From Anaerolineae bacterium (lineage in GTDB: Bacteria; Chloroflexota; Anaerolineae; Aggregatilineales; J027), in contig JAIOHL010000333.1 in the NCBI GenBank assembly GCA_019913005.1, positions 36,885 to 100,884 on the forward strand: a stretch of DNA of 64,000 bases, read 5' to 3'. Position 1 is the first letter of the stretch, and each line of letters opens with the position of its first letter. The position numbers and the translations under genes were made by a program. Below are positions 18,503 to 27,593 of this stretch, piece after piece. The notes beneath the pieces are model-generated. The model made no database searches. It was not told the origin of the DNA and worked only from the letters and a program-made list of their open reading frames with translations.

Positions 18503-19891
18503 CTAGCGTCGGTTCACTTTGTTGTGAGGATTAGACGTCTGCGACACCCCGCCTTTATATTCTGGGGCCGTGATGTGAATGACTTCACATAAGCTGGTAT
18601 CTGAGAAACGGACACGAAACACTGCATCCAAATCTTCTAGGCTATCACCCGGCTTAGTAATCATCGTAGGTAGGGTCTGTACGTAGCGATATTCAATCAA
18701 TTGAAAGATCTTTTCGCGTGCCCATGCGGAGGCGGCACTCAAGTCAAAATGATCCAAAATCAACACGGGGGCCATGCAGACCTCTTGAAACCGTTTTTCG
18801 AGCGTGGTGCGCGAACCGGTCTCAAAAGTCTTACGTAGATTATCCAAAAGGTTTGGCAGCGTAACAAAATAGACCGACTCGCCTTTTTTTGACCGCGCAT
18901 TCGCAGTGGCAGCCGCAAGGTGGGTTTTTCCACAGCCATTTTTCCCTACCAAAATGATCCATTTATCAGGATCAACGGCAAATGCTTTGGCAATCCGGTG
19001 GGCTTTCGACAAGCTCTCTTTGGCTTCGCTTGAGACGGCACGATTGATGACAAAGTTCTCAAAGGTCTTGTTGATATAGATATTGGCCGTGAGAATTTCA
19101 GTGACGGGCTGTGTTCCGGGAGGTTGACGATAATCGGGCAGGCCCACCATATTAATTATTTGGGTGAGATTGCGATCCACCAAACGGCTGGCGATACGCG
19201 GATCAAGCTGTTCCAGTTCGCAGTTGGTAGTAACAACGGTAGGAAGCCGACGACTGTAACGGTGATTAAACAGTTGATAGAGTTTTTCGTTGGCCCATGA
19301 GGTTTGGCTTTCCGAGCCTAGATCATCCAAGATCAACAATGGCGCATTGCGCAGTTGATCAAACATTTCGTCGTAGCCCTGTTCCGAATTGGGGCTGAAG
19401 CTGGTTCGCAAATGGTCAAGCAAATCGGGCACGGTCAAAAAAATGACGGGTTGATTATAGAGTAATCGGTGATTTCCAATCGCGGCGGCCAAATGTGTTT
19501 TGCCAGATCCATAACCACCCAAAAAGAATAACCAACCGTCTGGCTCATTGGCAAAGCGATAGGCTGCATCAATACTGGTACGCAAAATAACCGTTTGCAT
19601 GGCGTTCAGTGATTCACCTGTTGTCGCAAAAGTATCAAAGTTAAGATGCCGATGATGTTCCAGATTGCTAATGGTACGTAGATGATTGGATTTACGGGTA
19701 GCGGTGGCTTCTTGGCGGCATATACACACAAAGGCCTTGCCAAAATCGGGGTCGCCGATAGGCACATTTTTGGTCACAAGGCCCAATCCGCCGCAATATG
19801 GGCACACATCCTGCGGTGGCTCAGGATTTTCGGGGACTGCTTTATCCCAAAAGCTGTTGAATTTATCAAGGTAATCACCGAGAGAACCCAT
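18503..19891 (-). CDS. Tandem (duplicated) DnaC/DnaI-like helicase-loader ATPase
   Basis: Zn-like CPYCGG...CIC N-terminus; two P-loops GGYGSGKTHLAAA and GKNGCGKTHLAAA each followed by matching FLTVPDLLDHLRTSF / FVTLPNLLDNLRKTF; start taken as internal ATG (ORF track begins at 19912). Confidence 0.85.
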   Translation of the reverse strand: MGSLGDYLDKFNSFWDKAVPENPEPPQDVCPYCGGLGLVTKNVPIGDPDFGKAFVCICRQEATATRKSNHLRTISNLEHHRHLNFDTFATTGESLNAMQTVILRTSIDAAYRFANEPDGWLFFLGGYGSGKTHLAAAIGNHRLLYNQPVIFLTVPDLLDHLRTSFSPNSEQGYDEMFDQLRNAPLLILDDLGSESQTSWANEKLYQLFNHRYSRRLPTVVTTNCELEQLDPRIASRLVDRNLTQIINMVGLPDYRQPPGTQPVTEILTANIYINKTFENFVINRAVSSEAKESLSKAHRIAKAFAVDPDKWIILVGKNGCGKTHLAAATANARSKKGESVYFVTLPNLLDNLRKTFETGSRTTLEKRFQEVCMAPVLILDHFDLSAASAWAREKIFQLIEYRYVQTLPTMITKPGDSLEDLDAVFRVRFSDTSLCEVIHITAPEYKGGVSQTSNPHNKVNRR

Positions 19892-20522
19892 TTTTACCTG
19901 TCCCCTTCCCATCCCTCATCCAACGATCAAGAATCGCCTGAATGTAACTCCAACTGCGCTTGTTTTGCTCAACCGCAATGCGAATTGCTTCCTCAATCCA
20001 ATCTTCAGGAAATTCTCGTTCAGCGTCCAACAGGCGATCACGCATCATTGGCGTAATGTTGCCAATGTTCTGCTCATACAGTTTAAAAATGAGCGGCCTT
20101 TCTGTAATCAACTGGACTGGTCGTGAGGCATCACCCGGCACCCACGACCCCTTTTCTAAAGCATTTAGCGCTGCTTGCCCATCAGGGGTATTCACAAAAT
20201 AAATCTCTTCCTGTGCAGCGGTTAGCGTGATCGTGACGTGAAACAGGGTGCCACGGATGACCGCTCGTTCTAGGGCCTCGCGCAAAACAGCCTCACGCTC
20301 AGACTCCTTTGATGCCAAACCCGCCATAAATAATTCATCGGTCATGATCCCTGACAGGCGCAGGTATTTATATTTGCCTTCTTGCTGCTGAATGGCCCAC
20401 AAGCAATAGAGCGTGACCTTTAACTCGGCCAGATGGTCAATCATCGGCAGCAGTTCGATAAAAAACGGCTCTGGTAATCCGATAAATTTGGCTTTTTTCG
20501 GAAAACCATTAAATCCCTGCAT
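19875..20522 (-). CDS. DnaD-like primosomal/replication protein
   Basis: C-terminal LYEQNIGNITPMMRDRLLDAEREFPEDWIEEAIRIAVEQNKRSWSYIQAILDRWMRDG matches DnaD/DnaB_2 domain pattern. Confidence 0.82.
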   Translation of the reverse strand: MQGFNGFPKKAKFIGLPEPFFIELLPMIDHLAELKVTLYCLWAIQQQEGKYKYLRLSGIMTDELFMAGLASKESEREAVLREALERAVIRGTLFHVTITLTAAQEEIYFVNTPDGQAALNALEKGSWVPGDASRPVQLITERPLIFKLYEQNIGNITPMMRDRLLDAEREFPEDWIEEAIRIAVEQNKRSWSYIQAILDRWMRDGKGTGKNGFSR

Positions 20523-20615
20523 AATCGGTATCCTAATGCTTTTTAATGCTCGTTACGGACAATTTTAGTTCGCGCTGGCTAGAGAAAGTAGAGCAGGATG
20601 AATTGAAACGACAGG

Positions 20616-23267
20616 TTAGTAATTCGTCAAGTCAATGGATTGTTTCATCAAGTCTCGGAACTGGGTGAGCCGCTTATCAAAATAGAGTGAGATGGTGCCG
20701 GTTGGGCCATTGCGGTGTTTCGCCACGATAATCTCGGCTTGATTCGGCGCTTCAGAATTCTCGTTATACACATCGTCACGGTAAATAAACATCACCACAT
20801 CACTGTTCTGCTCGATGGAGTTGTGGACGATAATGTTATTCGCCACGAAATTATGCAGTCCGGGTACAGTTAGATCGAAAACTTCTTCCTCACCATCTAA
20901 TTCAATGGATTGAATGGCATCCCAATAAACATCGCTCTCGGCTAATGCGGCTAATGGCTTTGACTGGACAACATTCGCTACACGCGCAGCCCTCGCACGG
21001 CCGACATTTTGTTTGTAAAGGGTTGTCCCACAATGGGCCATATCTATCGCACTCTGCATTTGTCGCACGGTCATTCCAGAGGCTTGCATTGCAGGTACAA
21101 CGTACGTTCGCCAAATGCCAAATGGAATAATATCTCGATTGGTGTTGGCGACATGAGTAGCTAGGTGTTGCTGAATTTGTTGTAGGGCTTGGGTCTTATA
21201 TTGACCTACCGCCCCAATTTTCTCGATAAAAATCGACATGTCTTGTTTACCAGTAACGAGGACATGGAACTGGTCACGTCCCTTGCTGCCTTGCGGAACA
21301 CGTTTTAGCCTTGCGTTAATGCAATTCCGAATCAGTAGTGTCTGTACATCTATGGCAAGTCGTTCGCTACTCGAAGCGTAATATGCAATAGGCCGCACGT
21401 TTTTGCCTTCAACAAGTTTTATGCAGCCATCGGTTGCCCATAAATGACGCAGAAATAGTGCAATGGCTTCAGCAGACTGTTGAAATACCTTCTGTGGAAC
21501 GAATTTCTCATACGAGCGTAACCCCCAAATCCCTAAATTGGTCAACCATGTAACTAAAGGGCTATGGGTACGACGACTTGGTTTAAGGGTTGTTGGTAAA
21601 TACACTTGATACCATGTGTGATCCTGTTGGATGCGAGGTTTTACCTTGTCGCCAAAGACTTCTAAGGCCAAGTCTGCTACTTGTTGGGCGAGGTCTATTT
21701 CGCGGGTGGTGTAATGGATAGATTGCCTCGATAAGATACACCCACCGCCAATCAAATGACCTAGCAGGGCCAATTCAGCATCGGTCATCGTTTGGGAATC
21801 GAAACTCGGCATTGTTCGCGGCAGGGCAAGATAATCCCCTGCTTGAAGCTCATCCAAACGTCTCCAGCCATGAATCGTGAGAAATTTGTGGTTGGCTGTA
21901 GCGTGGATCGTCCGCCCTAGTTGGGTAGTCAAACAATAAACAGGTTTTACCCCTGTCGAAAAAGCTCGACTGACCAATGCTTTTTCCAGTTTCAGAGTAT
22001 CTGGGTTCAGCGCCCAAATATTGAAGCCAGCACGTCCGGCTAAATCTCGAATTGGCAATATTTCGCCCGTATCGGCCAATGGGATCAATGTATCTCCCGA
22101 CAGACACCCCGATTCGCGCAAATCAGATAGCTGCGGCCTTTTGTCGGCACGCTGTTCAACAGCGCGATTGAGTTGCCCCAATGCCAAAACAGGCAGGTTC
22201 AGTTCACGGGCCAACTCTTTGAGGGACTGCGAAATATAGCTGATTTCCTGTTCGCGGTTTTGATTGCGATCCCCCTGTTTGCCGTTCATCAATTGCAGGT
22301 AGTCCACAATCACCAAGTTAATGTCAAATTCGCGCTTGAGACGGCGGCACTTGGTTCGTAGTTGGATCGGGGTAATGGCGACAGTATCATCCAAAAAGAT
22401 GGGGAGTTCGCTGAGTCGGGCAGCGGATTGGGTAAATAGCCCCCATTCCCGGTCATCCAGATCACCGAGGCGTAGTTTTTGGCTGTCTATGCCGGATTCG
22501 CTGGCAATAAACCGCTGGACAAGCTGTTCGTTGCTCATTTCAAGGCTAAATACCGCCACTCGTCCACCCACCCGCGCCGCATTCCGGGCAATATTGAGGC
22601 CAAAACTAGTTTTACCCATCCCGGGACGCGCCGCCAAGATCAGCAGGTCACTCTTTTGCAAGCCACCCAACAAGCGGTCAAGGTCAATGAATCCGGTAGG
22701 CACACCTGATTGTTTATCACGAGTGCGATAAAGGTATTCGATGCGGTCATAATATTCGGCGAGGACATCCTGAATAATGGTGACTTCCCGCTTCAAACGT
22801 CGCTCGGTGACACTAAAGAGGTTGGCTTCGGCGCGTTCGATGACCTCATTCACATCCATGTCTTCGCTTTTTGCCAGTTGTGCAATCTCAGCAGATGCTT
22901 TCAACAAACGGCGGCGAGTGGCGGTGCGCTCCACAATCCGGCCATAAATTTCTGCATTCATGGCGGTGGCGGAATTGCTTAGGAGATAGGTGATATAAGA
23001 ACCGCTACCAATAGAATCAAGGCGGGCTTGATTACGCAGTTCTTCAATAAGCGTCAGGCTATCAATTACCTCGTTACGCTCTTGCAGTCGCATCATCGCT
23101 TCCCACACATATTGATTGCGCAGGAAGAAAAAATCGTCGGCACGCAAAAACGATGCCACTTCGAGCAGGGCATCATTATTAATAAGAATCGCCCCTAGTA
23201 GTGCTTCTTCGGCCTCTTGACTATGGGGCGCTAAACCTTCTTCAGGATTAAGGAGTGGTTCGTCCAT
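20616..23267 (-). CDS. dnaB: Replicative DNA helicase DnaB (intein-containing precursor)
   Basis: PHSQEAEEALLGAILIN, RPGMGKTSFGLNIARNAA, VDYLQLM, RDDVYNENSE...KHRNGPTGTISLYFDKRLTQF; interrupted by intein. Confidence 0.97.
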   Translation of the reverse strand: MDEPLLNPEEGLAPHSQEAEEALLGAILINNDALLEVASFLRADDFFFLRNQYVWEAMMRLQERNEVIDSLTLIEELRNQARLDSIGSGSYITYLLSNSATAMNAEIYGRIVERTATRRRLLKASAEIAQLAKSEDMDVNEVIERAEANLFSVTERRLKREVTIIQDVLAEYYDRIEYLYRTRDKQSGVPTGFIDLDRLLGGLQKSDLLILAARPGMGKTSFGLNIARNAARVGGRVAVFSLEMSNEQLVQRFIASESGIDSQKLRLGDLDDREWGLFTQSAARLSELPIFLDDTVAITPIQLRTKCRRLKREFDINLVIVDYLQLMNGKQGDRNQNREQEISYISQSLKELARELNLPVLALGQLNRAVEQRADKRPQLSDLRESGCLSGDTLIPLADTGEILPIRDLAGRAGFNIWALNPDTLKLEKALVSRAFSTGVKPVYCLTTQLGRTIHATANHKFLTIHGWRRLDELQAGDYLALPRTMPSFDSQTMTDAELALLGHLIGGGCILSRQSIHYTTREIDLAQQVADLALEVFGDKVKPRIQQDHTWYQVYLPTTLKPSRRTHSPLVTWLTNLGIWGLRSYEKFVPQKVFQQSAEAIALFLRHLWATDGCIKLVEGKNVRPIAYYASSSERLAIDVQTLLIRNCINARLKRVPQGSKGRDQFHVLVTGKQDMSIFIEKIGAVGQYKTQALQQIQQHLATHVANTNRDIIPFGIWRTYVVPAMQASGMTVRQMQSAIDMAHCGTTLYKQNVGRARAARVANVVQSKPLAALAESDVYWDAIQSIELDGEEEVFDLTVPGLHNFVANNIIVHNSIEQNSDVVMFIYRDDVYNENSEAPNQAEIIVAKHRNGPTGTISLYFDKRLTQFRDLMKQSIDLTNY
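20820..22106 (-). mobile_element. DnaB intein (429 aa) with LAGLIDADG-type endonuclease domain, inserted at RESG|SIEQN
   Basis: Begins Cys (CLSGDTLIPL), block B GRTIHATANHKFLT, block C LLGHLIGGGCIL, block E LFLRHLWATDGCIK, block F EEVFDLTVPGLHNF, ends VANNIIVHN followed by Ser. Confidence 0.96.
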
Positions 23268-23389
23268 TACAGAAATTTATCAACTTTGTTGGTTGCTCTA
23301 AGTCAAAAATCGCCTCTCACACAACTATACAATGTTCTAGTTAGTATTGAAATGCGACAGGCGAAATGTTTGGTTCGAAGATTTAAACT

Positions 23390-24307
23390 TTAAGGGTTAG
23401 GCAAACTCGCCGGGATATTGAGCGTCAAGAATTGGGGCGGGTCGACCCACACGCCATTGACCATGACTTCAAAATGCAAGTGCGACCCTTGTACTCGACC
23501 TGTTGCCCCTACCAATCCAATAATCTGACCCTGACGTACCAATTGGCCGGGTACCACTTGAATTTCACTGAGGTGCGAATAGGCGGTTAGGATACCCCAT
23601 CCATGATCTATCATGATGTGATTGCCATGAATAGGCAGTCGCTCGGTAAAAATCACGCGGCCATCGGCAGAAGCAGCCACCGGATCACCCGTTGTAGCTA
23701 AATAATCCGTTCCGGTATGGCGTCCTTCATAAACCCCATTGTTGTAATTGCGAATGCCACCAAATTCGGAAATCTCAATATCGCGGACAGGGTTGATAAA
23801 GTTGGTGAAGAATTTTTCTGGGGTGGTACGATTCATCACACGCACCAACGTTTCTTCCTCTTGACGATTAATGTCAGGGTCAAGCAGCGACTCAAGACTA
23901 TAGGGAAGGGGAATGTCTTGATAGAGAAATGCGCCCCACATAATCTCAATGTCCTTACGGAAAGTCTGCTGCGAGTTGTCATCAGCGGTATAGAAAATCT
24001 CAATAGATTGGGTTCCAGTGGGGGCATCCATGTCTATGCCTAAAAAGCCGATCCAATCCCCATCCACACTCGGATAGAGGTAGATTACTCGGCCTAGAAA
24101 TGTCGCCTGTACTTCCTTTGGATGTGACCCGTCTAAAATCTGTACTCGCAACAGCGCCGAACGCCCCTCTTGAATTTGTTCGCTGGGTTCGACCAAAACA
24201 AAAATATTACTCGAAGCGTCTTGGGCATTGGCCGGATGTGCAATCAAAACAATTGTTAACCCAGCTAGTACCATTAAAAATACAAATACTGCCTGAAATC
24301 GCCGCAT
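23390..24307 (-). CDS. M23 family metallopeptidase (LytM), secreted
   Basis: Signal peptide; GRHTGTDYLATTGDPVAASADGRVIF...GNHIMIDHGWGILTAYSHLSEIQV...GSHLHFEVMVNG. Confidence 0.92.
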   Translation of the reverse strand: MRRFQAVFVFLMVLAGLTIVLIAHPANAQDASSNIFVLVEPSEQIQEGRSALLRVQILDGSHPKEVQATFLGRVIYLYPSVDGDWIGFLGIDMDAPTGTQSIEIFYTADDNSQQTFRKDIEIMWGAFLYQDIPLPYSLESLLDPDINRQEEETLVRVMNRTTPEKFFTNFINPVRDIEISEFGGIRNYNNGVYEGRHTGTDYLATTGDPVAASADGRVIFTERLPIHGNHIMIDHGWGILTAYSHLSEIQVVPGQLVRQGQIIGLVGATGRVQGSHLHFEVMVNGVWVDPPQFLTLNIPASLPNP

Positions 24308-24525
24308 GTTGAAATCCTATTGATGATAAACGGTAGGGAACATTGTAATGATAGGTGTGGAGCAAGTCTAGCGTGAGTCGTTCTATCGTTTGTCAAACGC
24401 ACGATAAGTTACAATCCCCATACCATTCGGGGTTTGGGGACAAAAAAATTTGCTGACTGCGGTTAAAAATGCTAGGATTTAACATACTCTTTGGGGATTT
24501 ATTAGCTAGGTGAGAAGACCATCCC

Positions 24526-26409
24526 ATGACCAGTGGCCCACAACGATACTACACTCCGCAGCGTCGGGTTGCCTATGATGACAGCATGAATCCTTGGATG
24601 ATTCGGCTGCCCATGCTGGTAGTAACGGGTCTTGTGTTGCTGTTTTTCCTCTTGGTTGCGGGCATTGCCGGTTATCAATTCACCTACCAAGATCGCATCT
24701 ACCCCGGTGTCTCCACTATTTTTGGCCTCAACCTAGCGGGCATGACCAAAGACGAAGCGCGGGCCGCCCTCGCCAATCGTTTCACCTATCCCGAAGATGC
24801 TACCTTTGTTTTTCGAGATGGTGATAAAACGTGGGAATATACCGCCAGCGAACTCGGCGTCACAATGAATATTGAGGCGACGGTCAACGAAGCCTATAAC
24901 GTTGGACGCAACCGCAGCGGATTGGGCAATTTATTCGACCAGTGGGATGTATGGCGGAGCGGCTATCCACTCGCTCCGGTCATTACCTATAACCAAAGCG
25001 AAGCCGAGCAAATTCTGGGGCAAGTCTCCAACGATTTTGTCAATCGTCCGGTACAAGACGCCACTCTGACCATTCAAAACCGCCAAGCTGTTGTCACGAC
25101 CAGCCAAGTAGGGCGCGTGGTAGATGTCCCTGCAACGCTGGCCTTGCTGCAACAAGAAATTATGCGTTTGAGCAGCCGTAGTGAAATCAATCTGGTGGTG
25201 GTCGAGCAAGCCCCTGAAGTTTGGGATGCCAGTGACGCCGCTGCATTGGTTAATATCGCGCTGGATACTCGCGGGGTAACATTTTTCATTTCACCTGAAG
25301 AGGGGACAACCGCCGGGCCATGGACAGCGAAGCCGGAAGATATTGAAAACATGTTGCGCATTGAAAAAGTTTCCAACGGCGACGGCACTTCCCATTACGA
25401 GGTGAATGTCACCACCGATGCGGTTGAAGGATTTTTGGAACAAATTGCACCTGAACTGCGGACGTCTCCGGTAGATGCCCGTTTTACGTTTAATGATGAG
25501 ACCAAACAGCTAGAGGTCTTCCAAGCCAGTCAAGATGGACGGGAATTGGACACCGCCAATACCCTGCCATTATTCGAGCGGGCCGTTTTCTCCAATACAG
25601 ATCGAGCCGTGCCGCTCGTGTTCCAAACCGTTATGCCTGCGGTACGTGATACTATGACCGCCCAAGAATTGGGAATCACGGAACAAATCACCGCTGCCAC
25701 AACTTATTTTGTGGGTAGTACCGCCAACCGCCGCACCAATATCGAAGTCGCCGCCGCGCGTTTTCATGGCATTGTTATCCCGCCACACACCGTCTTTTCA
25801 TTTAATCAATATCTCGGTGATGTGAGCGAAGAAGAAGGTTATGAGACAGGTCTTGTGATTGTGGGCGACCAAACTATCACAGGTGTTGGGGGTGGGGTCT
25901 GCCAAGTCTCCTCAACATTGTTCCAAGCGGCTTTTTATGGCGGCTTCCCCATTATCGAACGTTATCCACATGGCTATCGTGTCGCCTATTATGAAACCGG
26001 TGAAGGGCCGGGTTTGGATGCGACAGTCTTTTCGCCGATTGTGGACTTCAAATTTGAGAACGACACGGATTATCATCTGCTGCTGGAAGTGTATGTGCGT
26101 CCAGCGAATGCGAGTATTCAGTTTAAGATTTATAGCACCAGCGTAGGACGCAAAGTGACTAAAGAAGGCCCTTATGTGCGGAATGTTACGCCGCCGGGGC
26201 CAACCATTTATCGTGCAACACCGGGTCTGCAACGTGGGCAAGCGATCCAAGTAGATTATGCCGTTTCGGGTTCAGATGTTTATGTTTATCGCACCATCAA
26301 GGACGCTGAAGGCAATATTCTGGTGGAAAAGGAAGAATTTGTCAGCCACTACATTCCATGGCCGGCCCAATTCCAAGTCGCACCCGATGACCCGCGTGTA
26401 AACCGTTAG
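24526..26409 (+). CDS. VanW family membrane-anchored protein
   Basis: TM near N-terminus; repeated peptidoglycan-binding-like domain; VanW block NIEVAAARFHGIVIPPHTVFSFNQYLGDVSEEEGY...GGGVCQVSSTLFQAAFYGGFPIIERYPHGYRV. Confidence 0.92.
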   Translation: MTSGPQRYYTPQRRVAYDDSMNPWMIRLPMLVVTGLVLLFFLLVAGIAGYQFTYQDRIYPGVSTIFGLNLAGMTKDEARAALANRFTYPEDATFVFRDGDKTWEYTASELGVTMNIEATVNEAYNVGRNRSGLGNLFDQWDVWRSGYPLAPVITYNQSEAEQILGQVSNDFVNRPVQDATLTIQNRQAVVTTSQVGRVVDVPATLALLQQEIMRLSSRSEINLVVVEQAPEVWDASDAAALVNIALDTRGVTFFISPEEGTTAGPWTAKPEDIENMLRIEKVSNGDGTSHYEVNVTTDAVEGFLEQIAPELRTSPVDARFTFNDETKQLEVFQASQDGRELDTANTLPLFERAVFSNTDRAVPLVFQTVMPAVRDTMTAQELGITEQITAATTYFVGSTANRRTNIEVAAARFHGIVIPPHTVFSFNQYLGDVSEEEGYETGLVIVGDQTITGVGGGVCQVSSTLFQAAFYGGFPIIERYPHGYRVAYYETGEGPGLDATVFSPIVDFKFENDTDYHLLLEVYVRPANASIQFKIYSTSVGRKVTKEGPYVRNVTPPGPTIYRATPGLQRGQAIQVDYAVSGSDVYVYRTIKDAEGNILVEKEEFVSHYIPWPAQFQVAPDDPRVNR

Positions 26410-26423
26410 GCGTGGGAACAATT

Positions 26424-26465
26424 CCCTGAAATATTCCGTTTCAGGGGTGCATTTATTATTTTTAT
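26424..26465 (+). terminator. Intrinsic terminator
   Basis: CCCTGAAA(26424-26431)-TATTCCG-TTTCAGGG(26439-26446) followed by U-rich tract. Confidence 0.8.
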
Positions 26466-26475
26466 CAAGGGACTT

Positions 26476-27048
26476 ATGCTGTACTTTCTAAGTTTGAGCG
26501 AAACGTATACAACGACGTGGTGGTTTATCGCCTTACGTGGTTTCCTAGCGGTGCTGTTTGGCGTCACGGCGATGTTTAATCCCCTGCTTGCAGCATCAGC
26601 GGCAGTTTATATTGTGTCCATTGGCCTAATGCTCGATGGATTAAAGGTTGTCACTGAAGCGGCTTTCAGTAACGCGACATGGCGGTTGTGGCAAATCGCT
26701 TTGTCACGTGGGGTCTTCGAAATTCTTGTAGGAGCAGCCGCGCTCTACAACGGACATTCGACCTTCAAATTGATGGCTTTCTTGTTTGCCTTCGCCATCA
26801 TTTTCCGGGGGATACTGGAATTTATCAGTTTCCTCGAAATCGAGTCCCCCATCGAAGGCCAGCGGATTACCCTGATCTCCGCGATTGGCAGTATCTTGAT
26901 TGGGCTGGGGCTAATCATCACGCCTCTAGGGGATGAAATCGCCTTTATTCTTTATATTGGCGCTTATGCCATCGTAGAAGGGTGCATTCAAATGGCCTCC
27001 GCCGGACAGATAAGCGCACGTTTGAAGGAAGCCGAGGTGATTGCCTAA
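26476..27048 (+). CDS. HdeD/DUF308 family membrane protein
   Basis: WWFIALRGFLAVLFGVTAMFNP...; six hydrophobic segments. Confidence 0.78.
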   Translation: MLYFLSLSETYTTTWWFIALRGFLAVLFGVTAMFNPLLAASAAVYIVSIGLMLDGLKVVTEAAFSNATWRLWQIALSRGVFEILVGAAALYNGHSTFKLMAFLFAFAIIFRGILEFISFLEIESPIEGQRITLISAIGSILIGLGLIITPLGDEIAFILYIGAYAIVEGCIQMASAGQISARLKEAEVIA

Positions 27049-27542
27049 TGGAAAGCACTCAAATGCTGCCTACCTTACAGCGTGCCCATGATATTGATGC
27101 CCTATTAGAAGAAATCAAAAATACCAAATTTATCGGGGAAGTCACCCACAAGGAAATCGAAGAGCACGTTAACAGCGGCACGATTCGCTTTCTGTATGAG
27201 GGCGATAAATTGCTCGGCTTCGGCGCATGGCAAATTGTGAATCCTCACTGGCGTGAAATCGGCCCACTCTATGTCCTCGAAGCCGCCCGCGAAAAAGGAG
27301 TGGCACGGCAGGCCATTGACGAGATATTTGCCATTAACGCCGCCTATAATCTTTATGTCGTTACGAAAAACCCGGTAATCGGCTATTTGGCAAAGCAGTA
27401 CCAGTTTACCCAAACCAGCATGGCAAAATTACCCAAGCCGCTCAAAATTCATCTTATCCGCAAGTTTAATCTTGTGCGGATGATCCACCTGTTGACTAAA
27501 TTCAGCCGTGACCCGGTTTTACATTACATTCGCAAGGTTTAG
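27048..27542 (+). CDS. GNAT-like acetyltransferase
   Basis: IGPLYVLEAAREKGVARQAIDEIFA; start overlaps preceding stop (TAATG). Confidence 0.65.
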   Translation: MESTQMLPTLQRAHDIDALLEEIKNTKFIGEVTHKEIEEHVNSGTIRFLYEGDKLLGFGAWQIVNPHWREIGPLYVLEAAREKGVARQAIDEIFAINAAYNLYVVTKNPVIGYLAKQYQFTQTSMAKLPKPLKIHLIRKFNLVRMIHLLTKFSRDPVLHYIRKV

Positions 27543-27593
27543 AATAAAAGCTCGGACTGCAACCACCGTGTTGAATTTAGAGTGAAATACAGG

